A stretch of 64,000 nt of DNA from Archegozetes longisetosus. Lineage: Eukaryota > Arthropoda > Arachnida > Sarcoptiformes > Trhypochthoniidae. A model generated the notes under the pieces. That model did no database searches, was not told the DNA's origin, and saw nothing but the letters and a program-made list of their open reading frames with translations. Location of the stretch: the NCBI GenBank assembly GCA_018873245.2, contig JAEMBT020000008.1, forward strand, positions 9,421,172-9,485,171. Direction: 5' to 3'. The position numbers and the translations under genes were made by a program. Of the stretch, positions 35,504 to 47,403 are shown piece by piece. Each line of letters starts with the position of its first letter. Position 1 is the first letter of the stretch.

Positions 35504-36384
35504 AATTAAAGCGGTAACTATCACAAAATATAATATTACAGGAAGATATTCTATATATTAATGCTTCTATCTTTCAATGTGAAGTTCAAAATAAAATTAA
35601 TAATATTTGAATGTACTGAAACTTTAATAAAATGCAAAACCAAGCAAGTCAAGTGACGGGCCTTCAGTTTAAAATTTTAATGAAAATCTTTATGTAAATT
35701 TTACTTTAGTAATTTTGATAAAAAGCTATGATTGAATTGATGAATGAGTCTAATGTTAAATTTCCTATCAATATGACTCATCGTTTAGGGAGATAATTAT
35801 AAAAGTAGAATTGGCAATGGTCAGATCATTTGTATGAGGATTAAATATAATTAAATATACCAGGAATAGACTTCTTACTTGAACAAAAGTTTTGTAAAAA
35901 TTTGTGACAAATGATAAAATGAACAATTCAATATTTCTTTATCCAAACTTTTCTGATCAATTCGGAAAATTTTGATTGCGTTGAATACCAGAAGTTCTGA
36001 TCTCTATCAAAATTATTTCAAGTAAAACTTGCCGCTCAATTTTGAATACATATGTTGCAGAATTTACTCGATTTTAAAATCTATTAGATTTTTAAATAAA
36101 TCTTATGCTTTACATAATAGATTTTTGACGGATGAGTCCTTTTATTAATTAAAAAGTTTTAACTTTTGTTACAATCTTGAAAAAAGGAATGATAATTTAT
36201 TATGCATTAATCATTGATAATACTCTCAAATAGCAAATAAACTAGATTCAATTTGAGCTAAGTTTAAACCTCTATATATACCGTGAGATTGAGGCTCATG
36301 CATTAAAGTAGAAGCGCAGCTCCAGCTAATAATTATGAACTATATTTCAAGTTAAAAGTTTTGAGTTTTGAGCTAAATGTTCGT
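35504..36384. other. Gene-free spacer between convergent genes
   Basis: Lies between the 3' ends of the NlpC/P60 gene (+) and the UGT gene (-). AATAAAA-like polyadenylation signals are present just past both stops. No exon. Confidence 0.45.
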
Positions 36385-38877
36385 CTACTGTATACCCTCA
36401 AGTAAATCTGCTACTCTTTTCTTGTCGTTCGAATTCTGAATTCTATGTGAAATGATATCCATTCTTCGTTTCAACGATGCATCGGATAACATTGCATCTA
36501 CAGCTCCCAACAGAACAGCTCCACTACAAGTATAAGGATTAAGTCTTACACCAAAACCCAACTCTTTGACTCTCTGTGCATTATCAAATTGATCACCAAA
36601 TAGTGGTAAGATAACCATAGGTTTACCGAAATAAAATGATTCAGTCACTGTACTGTTTCCGCCGTGTGTAATAACCAAATCAACTAAAGGTAAAATCTTA
36701 GTTTGAGGCAACGTTTTCTGTCCCCACATATTATTTGGTAATTCGTATTTGTCATGAAGTGGTCCTTTAGATACAATAAATCGATGTTCAGATTTGCTCA
36801 AAATTCCTATAACTCTTTTCATCAATTCCAAGTCAGAGTTTCCGATGGTTCCCAATGATAGATATACCATTTTTTCACGTCTTTTTGGAAAATGTTCTGG
36901 AGTTACAAACTTCTCATCTGTAGTCCTGACAAAACTATCTACCTGAAACCAATTCATTGGAATTTGCTTTAGCTCGAGGTAATTAAGTTCTTGTGGGTGG
37001 ACATAAATGTTGAGATATGGTGATTGTGGATGCAGAGCGTTTGGTGGTAGTTCTGGTGCTCCTCTTGAAACACACCATTTATTCAAATCATTTCTTACAC
37101 GTGAGAAAATATCATTCCATTGCTCTCTGAATTCGATCCACTGTTGTCTCTTACCTCTTAGGGGTAGACCTATGAGATTGAGATTAGAAAAATTTTTGTC
37201 CACTTATTTTCCTTAAATTTTTATTCCTAATCCTCTGATATCGAGTTTCATATTTTTTGGTAAAATTATTTATCCATACATGTAAATTTATTATAATACA
37301 GTTTTTTTATTTAACATAAATTTTTCAAATGAATAAAAGACTTGTCATAAAGATTAAATTCAGAAGCTTTAATAGGTTTCGATGTTAAAATATTCAATAC
37401 TATAAAATCAAACAGTCTCAATACTAATTCTAAAGTTCTGTTAAAAACTATTTTGAATAGTTTTCTCGTCGACTGCAATCACTATCACTTCGATGTTTTG
37501 ATATTATTAATGAGCGCACACTCAATAAATTAATAATTCCCAAAAGCAACCAGAATTGATGAGTTGTCAGGGAATATCCTCTATCAAATCATAATATACA
37601 GAACATTAAGAAACTTATTTCATATTCAATGTAGTAATAGAGAAAAAATCAAACGTGTTAACGAATTGACGCACATCACAGAGAGGTTAACATAGCATTT
37701 GTCTTTCTCTTGTTGCTATCTTTGATTATTAATTGAGTGTAACTCATAACTGGGACAAACTATTATTAAATATCTCATGAACTTATAGGTATTAACTCGT
37801 ATAGATATGCGTTATTTTATTTAATACTAGAACTAATTTCAAAGTTCGAATATGATTCATTTATTCACCAACAACTCGTCAGTGCAATTAAGTATATTTA
37901 CCACAAAATGTATTTTTCAACCGTAATAATTATCGCATTATCAATTATATATAATACATTTGAAAACCTAATAATCTGTGATAGCAATAAGAAAAATGTC
38001 GTTATCACGCTATTCTTCCTGTAATGCGAATTAACGTTAATTTAGGTTATATTAGGCAACGGAATTGCTAAATTTGACTTGTAATTTGCTTTGATTACTA
38101 TATCGAATTTAAAATAAGTCTCCTAACTACCAGATATATTATTATCGTATGGAAAGCATTCGATGACAACGCAGTTCTGGTTATTATCAGCGATAAAGGA
38201 TTGCTAAGTGTTTAAGATTAGCTGAATTGATAACATGATAATCATTATAGTTAATAAGTTTAAATAATATGAAAAAATCTCATTTTACCCCAAATATCGT
38301 TTTAAATGTTTAATAAGGCTGGATTTAAATAAGATTAAAACATTTTTGAAAATTATGACTTACCAGACCAAGCAGGAGGAATATGATTTTCGCTAATATA
38401 TTGATGAATAAGTGGAAAACACATATGTGGAGCAGCAGAGAATAACCAAACCCAAGGTATACCACTATTAGTTAGTGCAGGTGAACAGACTAACGAATCA
38501 ATCACAATAACATCAGGTTTTACTCTTTTCACTATTTCTTTATAGATATCATCTCGTTCTTTGTTATCGTTCAGCATCTTCTCCACTACTTTAACTCCAA
38601 ATTTTTCTACTATTTCAATAGGAGAGCATTTAAGAACTTCAGAATTTTGAACCATAAACTTGGTCCAGAATACATCATCTGATTGATTTTCTATTTTGGG
38701 TGATCCATGTAATTCTTCTTCGAATCCGTACTGCCTGAGACAACCTTTGAATGCTTTATCGACTGAGAAAACAATTCTATGTCCACGATCTCGAAGTTCT
38801 TCAGCCAAACCATGACATGCATTGATGTGACCATGTTCACCAAGTGGTGCGAATAAGAATGTTAGATTTTTTGACAT
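36385..38877 (-). CDS. UDP-glycosyltransferase, mite/bacterial-type
   Basis: Two exons, 38877-38364 and 37202-36385, spliced in phase across an intron of about 1.16 kb (donor GTAAGT; acceptor AAAATAAG); 443 residues. GT1 fold: the N-terminal acceptor domain begins NLTFLFAPLGEHGHINAC, with the catalytic His in GEHGHIN; the C-terminal donor domain has THGGNSTVTESFYFGKPMVI and PLFGDQFDNAQRV, the UDP-sugar-binding signature. There is no signal peptide and no C-terminal membrane helix, unlike typical animal UGTs, but as in spider-mite (Tetranychus) UGTs that derive from bacteria. Expected reaction: transfer of a sugar, usually glucose, from the UDP-sugar to small lipophilic acceptors such as plant compounds or acaricides, in the cytosol. 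Acceptor is unknown. Confidence 0.9.
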
Positions 38878-41082
38878 CTTGAAACTTAAAGCGAATGCTA
38901 TTTAGTAAGCAAAAAACTCTTACGGAAACTTTATTTAAAGCTCTGTCTTGTTACAATCGGTTTTTATTTCCATCTGAAGACTAAATTTGAATTTGGAATT
39001 AAGGAAAATTTATTATGTAGTTAATTCTCTTTAATTTTTCACTCTTCGAAGACTATAATTTATGTTCACAATCAATTTTTCTCATTATCTTTTCACAATA
39101 AACTAGTAATAATCAGGAAACAAGTTCACAAGAATAATTAAAACAACATTTTTCAAATGCCTCACAGACAGATTGTCATATCTCACTGTGTTCGTTTCGG
39201 GATTTATCCCGGGACCGTTCTGTCCATTCCGTAGCGCCTGGTTGCCTTGCGACAGGACACTGTTTAATTTTTCCACTATAAATCTTGTAAGAATTTTAAA
39301 CTAAATGAAGTTTTAATCAGTAGTTTTAATAACCTGTAAATCTCTTTAGTTTTACTTAAATGTTGTGCATAATTTGTTATATGTATATCCGAGTTATCGT
39401 ATACCGAAAGACCGTCAACTCTACCTAAACGAAATCAAGTTTAAAATTTTATTGATGATTATATATTACATAATTAGCTTCTGTGACATTATTTCTATGT
39501 TGAATACAAGGCTATATGTAAAGTATAAAATATTGAAATTATATCTAATTCAAAACTTTATAAGCAGATTAAAAACGAATTATGAAATTGAAAAGGAAAA
39601 GAGTTATTTACTGTTTTAAAAATGCGTGTGCTTTCATGCTATGCGTTATAACAGTAAATGTTATAATTAAGCCATAATAATATTAAATTGCTATTTAAAT
39701 AATGCCAGATTTAAAATTCACTTTCATTGTTTCGAGTCTATTAGTCAGTTGCTATATCTAAGTCGAGGTTCATAAGAAAAATTTAAATGAGGTTCAAAAC
39801 AAAGTTATATAATAAATAATAATTATCTTGTAATTATTGAATCAATCAAAGAGGAAGTTTGCAAAAATTTTCTCTGACCTCGATTCCAATTTTATAACTA
39901 AGTTCATACCTTGAATTATATAGGTTAATTAGAATAAATTCAAGTAATGAATTATAGATTGAAAAGTTTATCAATCATAAAACTTTTAACTTCATAGTTA
40001 TTTCTTGAGCTATCTTTGATAAAAATGAGTTGAAATCAATATCAAGTATTTAATTAATTGTTAAAAGTTTAATAGTCAACTAACGAAAATTATTTCAAAA
40101 GCAAATATACTTATTATTAGTTACTTTTCTAATTTTGATCCATTACTCATACTTTGATTAGTTATTGTAAGCAATATTGTATGACTTTGTACGGTCATAT
40201 CTAAAAAAATAATGCATATCAACTAACCATGTATTAAAATATAGCTTACTTCAATATTTTTCTTTTGTCAAGTTTTCATACATGAAAAATGTCTGGTTTT
40301 AACTTCATAGAAATTCAAAAATTGGTTCGTAGAAAAATGATTTACCCTAAAATAAATTACTTAATTGTTTTAATTGAATTTTTAAATGGAGTCTTTTAGG
40401 TTTTCAATATCTTCTAACCACCAGATCTCATTAGTATAGAAGAAAAAGAGTTAAGAGATTTACAGGTTGAAGTTACAGGGCTTAAAATACGTAAAATCCT
40501 GCATTTGGCGCTAAATTGTGTCTATGGAATTCTCAATGTTAATTTAACTTAATGTTAGAACGTGCGTTTTCGAAATTATTTTTCGGTAGCTTATTTGAAT
40601 TTCTATCAAATTAAAGCCAGATATCTTAATGCACAAAACCTTACCGAAAGAAATTTATTGAAATTAGCTTAATTTAATAAATGACATTGATAAAATCGTT
40701 TAAACTCACTATGAAATATAGTCAACACTCTATATTTTGCAATATTTTCAACTTTCTCAAGCTTATATTCACAATAGTTGCAGTTAGACCCTGATTATAG
40801 AAAATCACCAGTGCATCAAGACCTTGTTACCATAATACGAATATGGGAAAATTTTTTCTTCAGTTTTATAAGAAATTTTTGCTCTAATTTTTATGATTTG
40901 AGTAAATAAGGTTTAGCCTTAATTTCATCTAAGATTGTGCGAAGTCTAAGTAATTATTGAATTTTGATAAATTAAGCAAAAATTCTTTAGATAAAATTTT
41001 ACTTTTATGAAAAGTTTGGAAAAATTTCTATTTCGTAACGACATTTGTCCTAGTTGAGGTTAGGGTGTCCAAGTGTCCCGGA
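38878..41082. other. Gene-free stretch
   Basis: No exon supported. A CCCGGGACC / TCCATTCCG motif patch at 39195-39265 resembles the subterminal motifs at 41083-41150 and 18891-18995 and is probably a hAT-family remnant. Confidence 0.45.
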
Positions 41083-41610
41083 ATGGACAGAACAGTCCTG
41101 GATTTTAGCCTTTCCTTGCAGAGTCCCGGGAGTACACATTCCAGGACGGCTTATGCCCCAGAATTAAGCATAACAATCATTACAGGCTAACTTTGCAAAA
41201 CAAGAATTTTTTGTAAAATAATTTTAATCTTTATTTTCTCTTTATGTTCTATTTTATCTGAAAATAATTTTATCAATTTGGATAAAATTGTAGGATGTCT
41301 TTAGCAATACCTATTAGTAATGATTATGTTGAGCGCGTTTTTAGTGTAATTACAAATGTATGGACAGATGAAAGAAATCAAATGAGAATTAGCTTAGTAA
41401 AAGTAGAGATTTGCATCAAGTTTAATTTTGATATACCATGCACATAGTTTTATGATTTTGTAAAAAACAATGTTGTTTTACTAAGTGCTGTAAAATCTGG
41501 TAAAAAATACAGTTTTATTAAAAACAAATAATCTGTTAAATAAGAATCAAAAACATATTAATTTAGATATTTTTGAACTAAAAGATTCTTCTGTGATGTC
41601 CCGGAATTAG
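41083..41610 (+). mobile_element. hAT fragment related to the 16488-18537 relic
   Basis: A 51-codon frame (41295-41447) reads LAIPISNDYVERVFSVITNV and then LVKVEICIKFNF, matching the C-terminal dimerisation block of the hAT relic near 16860 (IPIANDYVESVFSTTKKVWK). It is flanked by TGTCCCGGAAT motifs at about 41083 and 41597 and by CCTGG/CCCGG-rich sequence. The rest of the transposase is missing. Confidence 0.65.
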
Positions 41611-41890
41611 GTTTAAAAAACTTGGCCACCGTAGTTGAGGTAATAGTAATGTTGTATGTGCTCTGAAAAACTATTGCTACAAATAAGGTTTCACAAGAGC
41701 CTATGGGGACATAAATCGAACTCTTCAGCATTATATTCCGCAAAGTAGCAGCCAGTGCTTTGAAAATTGGTTATCAAGTCAGAGCTTGCCATAACTGCGG
41801 TGTAACCGAACCAGTATAGCCCCCTCAACACACGTTAGACAGTAAAGTAGCAATGCATAACTATAGGCATCATAAACTAACAAGAGAACC

Positions 41891-42781
41891 TACAGGGTGT
41901 AAAAGAAAAGACTCCGTAAAAGTAAAAGTTAATAACTTTTTAATTATTCGACCGATTTAAAAAATTTTTTTTGTTTAAAAGTAGAATAATGGGAGTTTTT
42001 TCCAGCTTTGGAATTTTTATGATTCTAGCACCCATGTCATTTATATTCGTGAAATAGTTAACATTACAGTCTACGGGAAAAAAATTTAAATTTGAATATC
42101 TTGGAAACGCGAGCTGATATCGACACAATTTTTACAAAATATATTTATTATATCATTATAGTCAACCTTACCAAATTTGACAGCCATTGGTCAAGAACTT
42201 TAGAAGTTATGGCTATTTTTCATATTTTCATGCAGAATGTTGAGTATATAAAATAATAGACTCGGTAAAAGTGAAAGTTAATAACTTTTAATCTGCTTTA
42301 TTTAGTAAAGCGAAATTTAAAAAAAAAATAAATAAAATGTGAGAGTTTAAGATAAAATAGACTCGATATGCCAACCGTTTTGAAGAAATAAAAAAGCTAT
42401 AAAGAAATACTTTTAAGGAGTTCAATATTCTACATTCTGTATGAAAAATATGAAAATAGCCATAACTTTTAAAGTTCTTGACCAATAGCTGTCAAATTTG
42501 GTAAGGTTGACTATAATGATATAATAAATATATTTTGTAAAAATTATGTCGATATCAGCTCGCGTTTCCAAGATATTCAAATTTAAATTTTTTTCCCATA
42601 GACTGTAATGTTAACTATTTCACGAATATAAATGACATGGGTGCTAGAATCATAAAAATTCCAAAGCTGGAAAAAACTTCCATTATTCTACTTTTAAACA
42701 AAAAAAATTTTTTAAATCGGTCGAATAATTAAAAAGTTATTAACTTTTACTTTTACGGAGTCTTTTCTTTTACACCCTGTA
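41891..42781. mobile_element. Foldback DNA element with about 350-bp inverted arms
   Basis: The termini are TACAGGGTGTAAAAGAAAAG at 41891 and its exact complement ending 42781. The arms (41891-42240 and about 42430-42781) are almost perfect reverse complements; the spacer of about 190 bp holds a further partial copy of the terminal region (GACTCGGTAAAAGT). No transposase. Long-TIR, non-autonomous element; class not identified. The shadow open frames are not genes. Confidence 0.88.
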
Positions 42782-42804
42782 TCAATCGCTAAGATTCCGA
42801 TTCC

Positions 42805-43514
42805 AAAAATATTTTTACAACATGAATGTCATGCCGTGATATCTTCAAAAAATATAGTTAAAAATGCTGGCCGCTAGTAATGTATAAGTTATTCCTTTTT
42901 GAAAATCTATTATAATGATAGGTTATCATTAAGATTATATACATTCTTTCCATTAAAAAAAATTAAGGGAACAAAAACCACTCTAGAACATTGAGGTTAG
43001 TAGAAACCCGATCTATTGCGTAGTTAATTATCATAGAATTCATATAATATGAGCATTTTTGTATTATTTTTAATTTGATATAAAGTGGAAGTATATGGCA
43101 TACGTATAAGTTTTTGTAATATTTTAGAATTTCGTTTTTCTTATAATTTTTATAACTGACATTTGTATCATGGTCAGAAGTCAGCTGACGGGTCTGTTCA
43201 ATCGTGTGAAATGACCACAAAAGTAATGTAATACGACATGTCAATATTTATTGTTTGGAAATTCGGTGTTAAATTGACCAAATGGTCAGTTGATTGGTGT
43301 CAGGCATGCATATAATGGCAAAAGATGAAGAAATTTGTGCATTGATCGTGTTCTCGACATATATGTTGAGAGTTGAGAAATTTGTTTCTAAATATATATA
43401 TATTGAGAAATAGATTTTCAAAAGAGGATAACTTGTATATCACTTGCGGTCAGCATTTTTAACTATATTTTTTAAAGATATCATGACATGACATTCATGT
43501 TTTAAAAATATTTT
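42805..43514. mobile_element. Second foldback-like element with 85-bp TIRs
   Basis: About 85 bp at 42805-42890 recurs inverted at 43432-43514 at roughly 87 per cent identity; anchors are AACATGAATGTCATG and ATATAGTTAAAAATGCTG. The interior is non-coding. It sits 24 bp from the preceding foldback element. Confidence 0.75.
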
Positions 43515-44086
43515 ATATGAATTTTGAACAAAATAATTTAATAAAAATAATAGAGTCTTAAAAGTAAAACTAACAAAGACTTTGAAACAATCTAAAAAAG
43601 TCATTTATTCTCAGAATCTGTTATGAATTTCAGTATTTTTTAATTTTTTGTCCAGATTTTTGCCGATGCGCAAAATCTGTCAGAAGTATTTTGAAAAAGT
43701 TCAATTATCGCTCATTTTATCCTTTCAAAACTTTAAGGGATGAAACATATCTCAAATATTTCTGAAATAAGTATTTATGAAATGATAGATATTTGAGAAC
43801 TTTTTACATTTAAATTATGGCAGTGGAACAGAAATGCGGAAGAATACGACGGCTAAAATGTCGATTCAAACTCAGAATCAGTGGAACTGTTCGAAAACAT
43901 GACATCAAATATGAAGCAAATGAAACACCAAATGGTCTAACCATGAGATATGAAGAAAATTAAACGAAAAATTTGAAATTATTAATTAATATTAACGAAA
44001 CGATGCAATACTTTGACAGTATATTTTGGTTCTTTACTTATAGTGAAATGATTTAGCAGCAGTAATATTTCATCTATTGTCTTCAG
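43515..44086. other. Gene-free stretch with a small open frame
   Basis: A 58-codon ATG frame begins near 43819 (MAVEQKCGRIRRLKCRFKLR). It could be a 5' exon for the frame at 44087 but no convincing donor was found. Confidence 0.3.
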
Positions 44087-44410
44087 GCCTATTATGAATG
44101 CATTTATTTAGCACTGACTTATTTATCAGAAGTAGAATCAGTCGAAAAGCGATTGCTAGTAAAGTGTTCTGATAGTAACAACCAGCAACTGGTTACTGTT
44201 TATATACATTTCTTCCTCTTATATGGCAGGAGAAGACTATTTGAAGCAGTTTCAACTACTTCTCAAATAATCGAATGTACTCAAAGATGGATTACTTGTT
44301 GTAGTGAAAAAGGAAGGAAAAATAAGGTTTATGTTTCGTTTAACCCCCTTCTGAAGGATTATACTTTTGTCATCTTTGACGGACACAGGTTTTATATGTA
44401 CTCGTTTTGA
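44087..44410 (+). CDS. Unidentified exon-like frame
   Basis: Opens just after a TTGTCTTCAG acceptor and runs 107 codons to TGA: AYYECIYLALTYLSEVESVE, then LLVKCSDSNNQQLVTVYIHF and ECTQRWITCCSEKG, ending FDGHRFYMYSF. A GTTTATG within the frame near 44327 could be a donor. Alternating hydrophobic segments look protein-like. I do not recognise the family. A piggyBac-like MITE follows 37 bp downstream. Confidence 0.35.
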   Translation, partial: AYYECIYLALTYLSEVESVEKRLLVKCSDSNNQQLVTVYIHFFLLYGRRRLFEAVSTTSQIIECTQRWITCCSEKGRKNKVYVSFNPLLKDYTFVIFDGHRFYMYSF

Positions 44411-44447
44411 GATCTAGGACGGAACGGTCATCGAACAACTGGTAATT

Positions 44448-44899
44448 TTAACCCTTCGTCATAACTGTGGGGTAAAATGTTCTCAAGTCTTTAAAAATCT
44501 CGCTAAAATCAACAAATGTCATTTCTTGAGAATTTAAGTATTCCTCAGTCATATATCTAACTTTGAATGACAAAAAACCTGATTAATTTAAACTTATAAC
44601 TTTATTTAAATTCTTTTATTCTGACAACTGTCATTCTGAGGAGAGAAATTTGTCCTATCACAGCGCTTTGTGTTTACTATGTGTCGCAGTGCTGTGATGT
44701 TGCTATTAGCAATTTGAACCACTGATGACGCTGAGCAGATAATAATTAGAAAATTAAAACTTCGAATCAAGGGCTAACTTTGATTCTCAAAGCATCAGGG
44801 CTAATTTAGAACAGATATTAAGCGTGGAAAACTTGGGGTAACATTTCACTCCTCAGTTAACCTTACGTTTTCGGAAGTTAAGTTGTGACAAAGGGTTAA
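44448..44899. mobile_element. TTAA-flanked MITE (piggyBac-like), copy 1
   Basis: 452 bp bounded by TTAA on both sides, with inverted ends CCCTTCGTCATAACTG and GTTGTGACAAAGGG. Homologous along its whole length to 53851-54334 (shared TAAAAATCTCGCTAAAATCA and TTTGTGTTTACTATGTGTCG). TTAA target sites and CCC ends suit piggyBac. No coding capacity. Confidence 0.82.
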
Positions 44900-46266
44900 C
44901 AAACAATAAATTTCATGCGTGCCTAGTATTGTGATAGTTGATGAAGGCGTCAATGCATTGAACATATATGAAGGATGTTGTGCTTTACCCCAAAATTATC
45001 CTCATTCATAACTTCGTCTTGAAAACAGAACCAGAAATTAATTGTAATGGATTAGTATCAGTTGCAGAAGGATTTCGATAAGCTTAGGACATGGCTTGGC
45101 TCAAATTTCAAGCAAATAAGGGATTTAAAAGAAATGAACTATTAAGTTTTAATTTCATAACACCGAACTAATAGAATAAGAATTCAATCTATTAAGCATT
45201 CATTTCTTCACAATCAATGGCTTGTTTTCAAGATCTGTTTGAATAAATAAATTTAGATTTTAAAGAGAAAAAGTTCTGAGCATATAATAAACTGAATCAT
45301 TGAAAACAGTAAAACTAGATGAGTTTTCATGGCATTCGCTTATACCCTCTTATGTAAGACTATTTAATTTCTATACTTTCAGAATTGGAAATATAGGTTA
45401 ATAAAATAATTAGCGATATTGTGACTTAATAATAATAAATTAACGATACTTATTTAACGAAATTTTGGTTAATTAAGTTTGAGTTTACTTTGCATTAATG
45501 ACATTTTTGGATTGATTGAATACTGTTCGCAAAAACTTTAAAAATTGTAATACGTTTACATAAATCACTGAAAAATTACGGTTTATTCTACGTAAGACTT
45601 AATCAAATCATTATTTAACTCTCAGTAATGAGGTTTTTATACTTAAATCTTATCGAGTTCAGTAAACAATTTCATTTTACAAATAGAAAATTTGAGCAAA
45701 ATACTATTTTAATAGATATATTTATACTAATCACCTTTACTTAGAGTATTCAGAGGATAAGGTCATAGTCATGAACCGGAAATCAAAGGGTCTATTATTA
45801 AGATTGACAGAATATATGAACCAAAACGACTATATTGATATGAATTTAAGATCTAAAGATTTAAAAGATAGATATCTCGAAAGGTCGAGAGGAAAACTTG
45901 ATAATTGTGTGTCGTCGCCGAATAACGAAATGACTGTCGCGGGGCGACGCTAAAGACCGACTCTTCGTTCTCCAGCTCACAGGTCCGGAGCTCTTGCAGC
46001 AGCAATGCTTTGATCCGGAGCGAGAGCAGTGAACAGGAGTTGGTCAGCGAATGTGTGCCTTCGCGAACCTGTCTAGGCGTCTGTCCGTCGGAAAAAGTGT
46101 GTCTGTGCGAGCCTTAGATTTAGAGGGGGAGACTTGTTGGAAGCGCTCGATGATAAGCACTACCTCAACTAAGTCTAAAAAGTACGGAAGCGTGAATGGT
46201 TCACAACTTGTCACTTGTCACTAGTAAGTTGTTAATTATCACTTTTTAAATATAAAATCAAACAAA
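44900..46266. other. Gene-free stretch with GC-rich island
   Basis: Mostly AT-rich, but 45905-46140 is much richer in G+C (GTCGCGGGGCGACG, GTCCGGAGCTC) than anything around it. The open frame 45771-45953 that leads into it has no recognisable domain. It may be an LTR or other inserted sequence. Confidence 0.35.
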
Positions 46267-47403
46267 TTATTGGGTTATATAATACAATTCAGGGACAGGG
46301 TACTTCCAGTGACCCGACCCCCTCAATATATATGTAAACATGCATAACATATCTTGATCATCAAGATCAAGTTCTACACCTGTGTACTTTAACATAGCAT
46401 CCCAAGATAGTCCTGGACTTGAAGTGTAATGTACTGGATCTAAACCATAATGTTTTAATGATAGATCTATAAATGACTCCAAACGATCAACTAGAATAAG
46501 CACATCACAAGTTAGATACAACTCCATATATTCCTTAAAATTCTTACAGGAAAAGTGATTCCATATCTTCTTACCTCTTTCATATTCTTTAATATCAATG
46601 TTTCTATTTTTAAGATTGTCATTTGAAAGATTCATAGCTAGGATACTTTATAGATTCCAGCTAATCAAAACTATCAAGATATGTGTAAGGAAATACACCT
46701 TTTTGTACTAATAACTCTAATATTTTATATGTAGATCTTTAAAGTAAGAAGTTAAATTATTGAAGTTTTTAATCCCAGCCTTTTCTTTATTATATAGCAC
46801 TTTATCCTGTTTATCTATTGATTTCAAAAGAAATTTTAATGAGTCTTTGAATTCAAATTGGATATTTGTATCTTTAATTCTAACAGTTATTGAGAAATAC
46901 TTTTCAGTTTGAGGTATACTTTTAAGGTTTCTATCTATCTTATATAGCTTCCTAATAAGGTGTTTAAAGTCATATCCTGAACCATTATGAAAGAAGAATG
47001 GTATCTTTAAAGAGGTTCTAACTCTAAGGTTACAACTCTGGACCACTGCAGCTGCACCTCTAAATTTTCCAGTTATATGATCATGATCTCTAACCTTTAT
47101 TTCATTTTCAGTAAATGGTTTCTCACAGAAATGACATTCTTCTGCTTTTACAAACTCAATCCAACCTTTCCGATTAAGACGTGGTTTCTTAAATTCTTCT
47201 AATCGTTTAAGTAGTAACTCATTCAACTTTCGCCCTTCCTCTAAAAGAGTTTGTACAAAATTATTCATTGTATCTTTTGCGGGGTTACCTGTAAATTTTT
47301 TAAAATGTCTATAGAAACTACTTACTCCTAAGAAACTATAAGTACAAGCTTTATGTTTCACTTTATACCTTTTATGATTCGACTTCCTAGGAACTGCCTC
47401 CAA
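46267..47403 (-). pseudogene. Polinton/adintovirus-type protein-primed DNA polymerase B, broken fragment
   Basis: Two minus-strand frames, 47403-46717 and 46635-46267, cover the N-terminal and exonuclease parts of a DNA polymerase type B-2 as found in Polinton/Maverick elements and adintoviruses. The first has a CHFCEKPF cysteine pair followed by a DHDH histidine cluster and an HNGSGYDFKHLI block (exonuclease region). The second has a YLTCDVLIL block and YGLDPVHYTSSPGLSWDA. The frame is lost between them (46636-46716), and the polymerase palm motifs are absent. No capsid, integrase or ATPase genes were seen nearby. An old, inactivated, partial copy. Confidence 0.78.

Noticed and set aside
41558-42485. 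Several minus-strand open frames of about 60-65 residues
   Set aside because: They fall in the hAT fragment edge and the foldback element arms and are artefacts of AT-rich repeat text.
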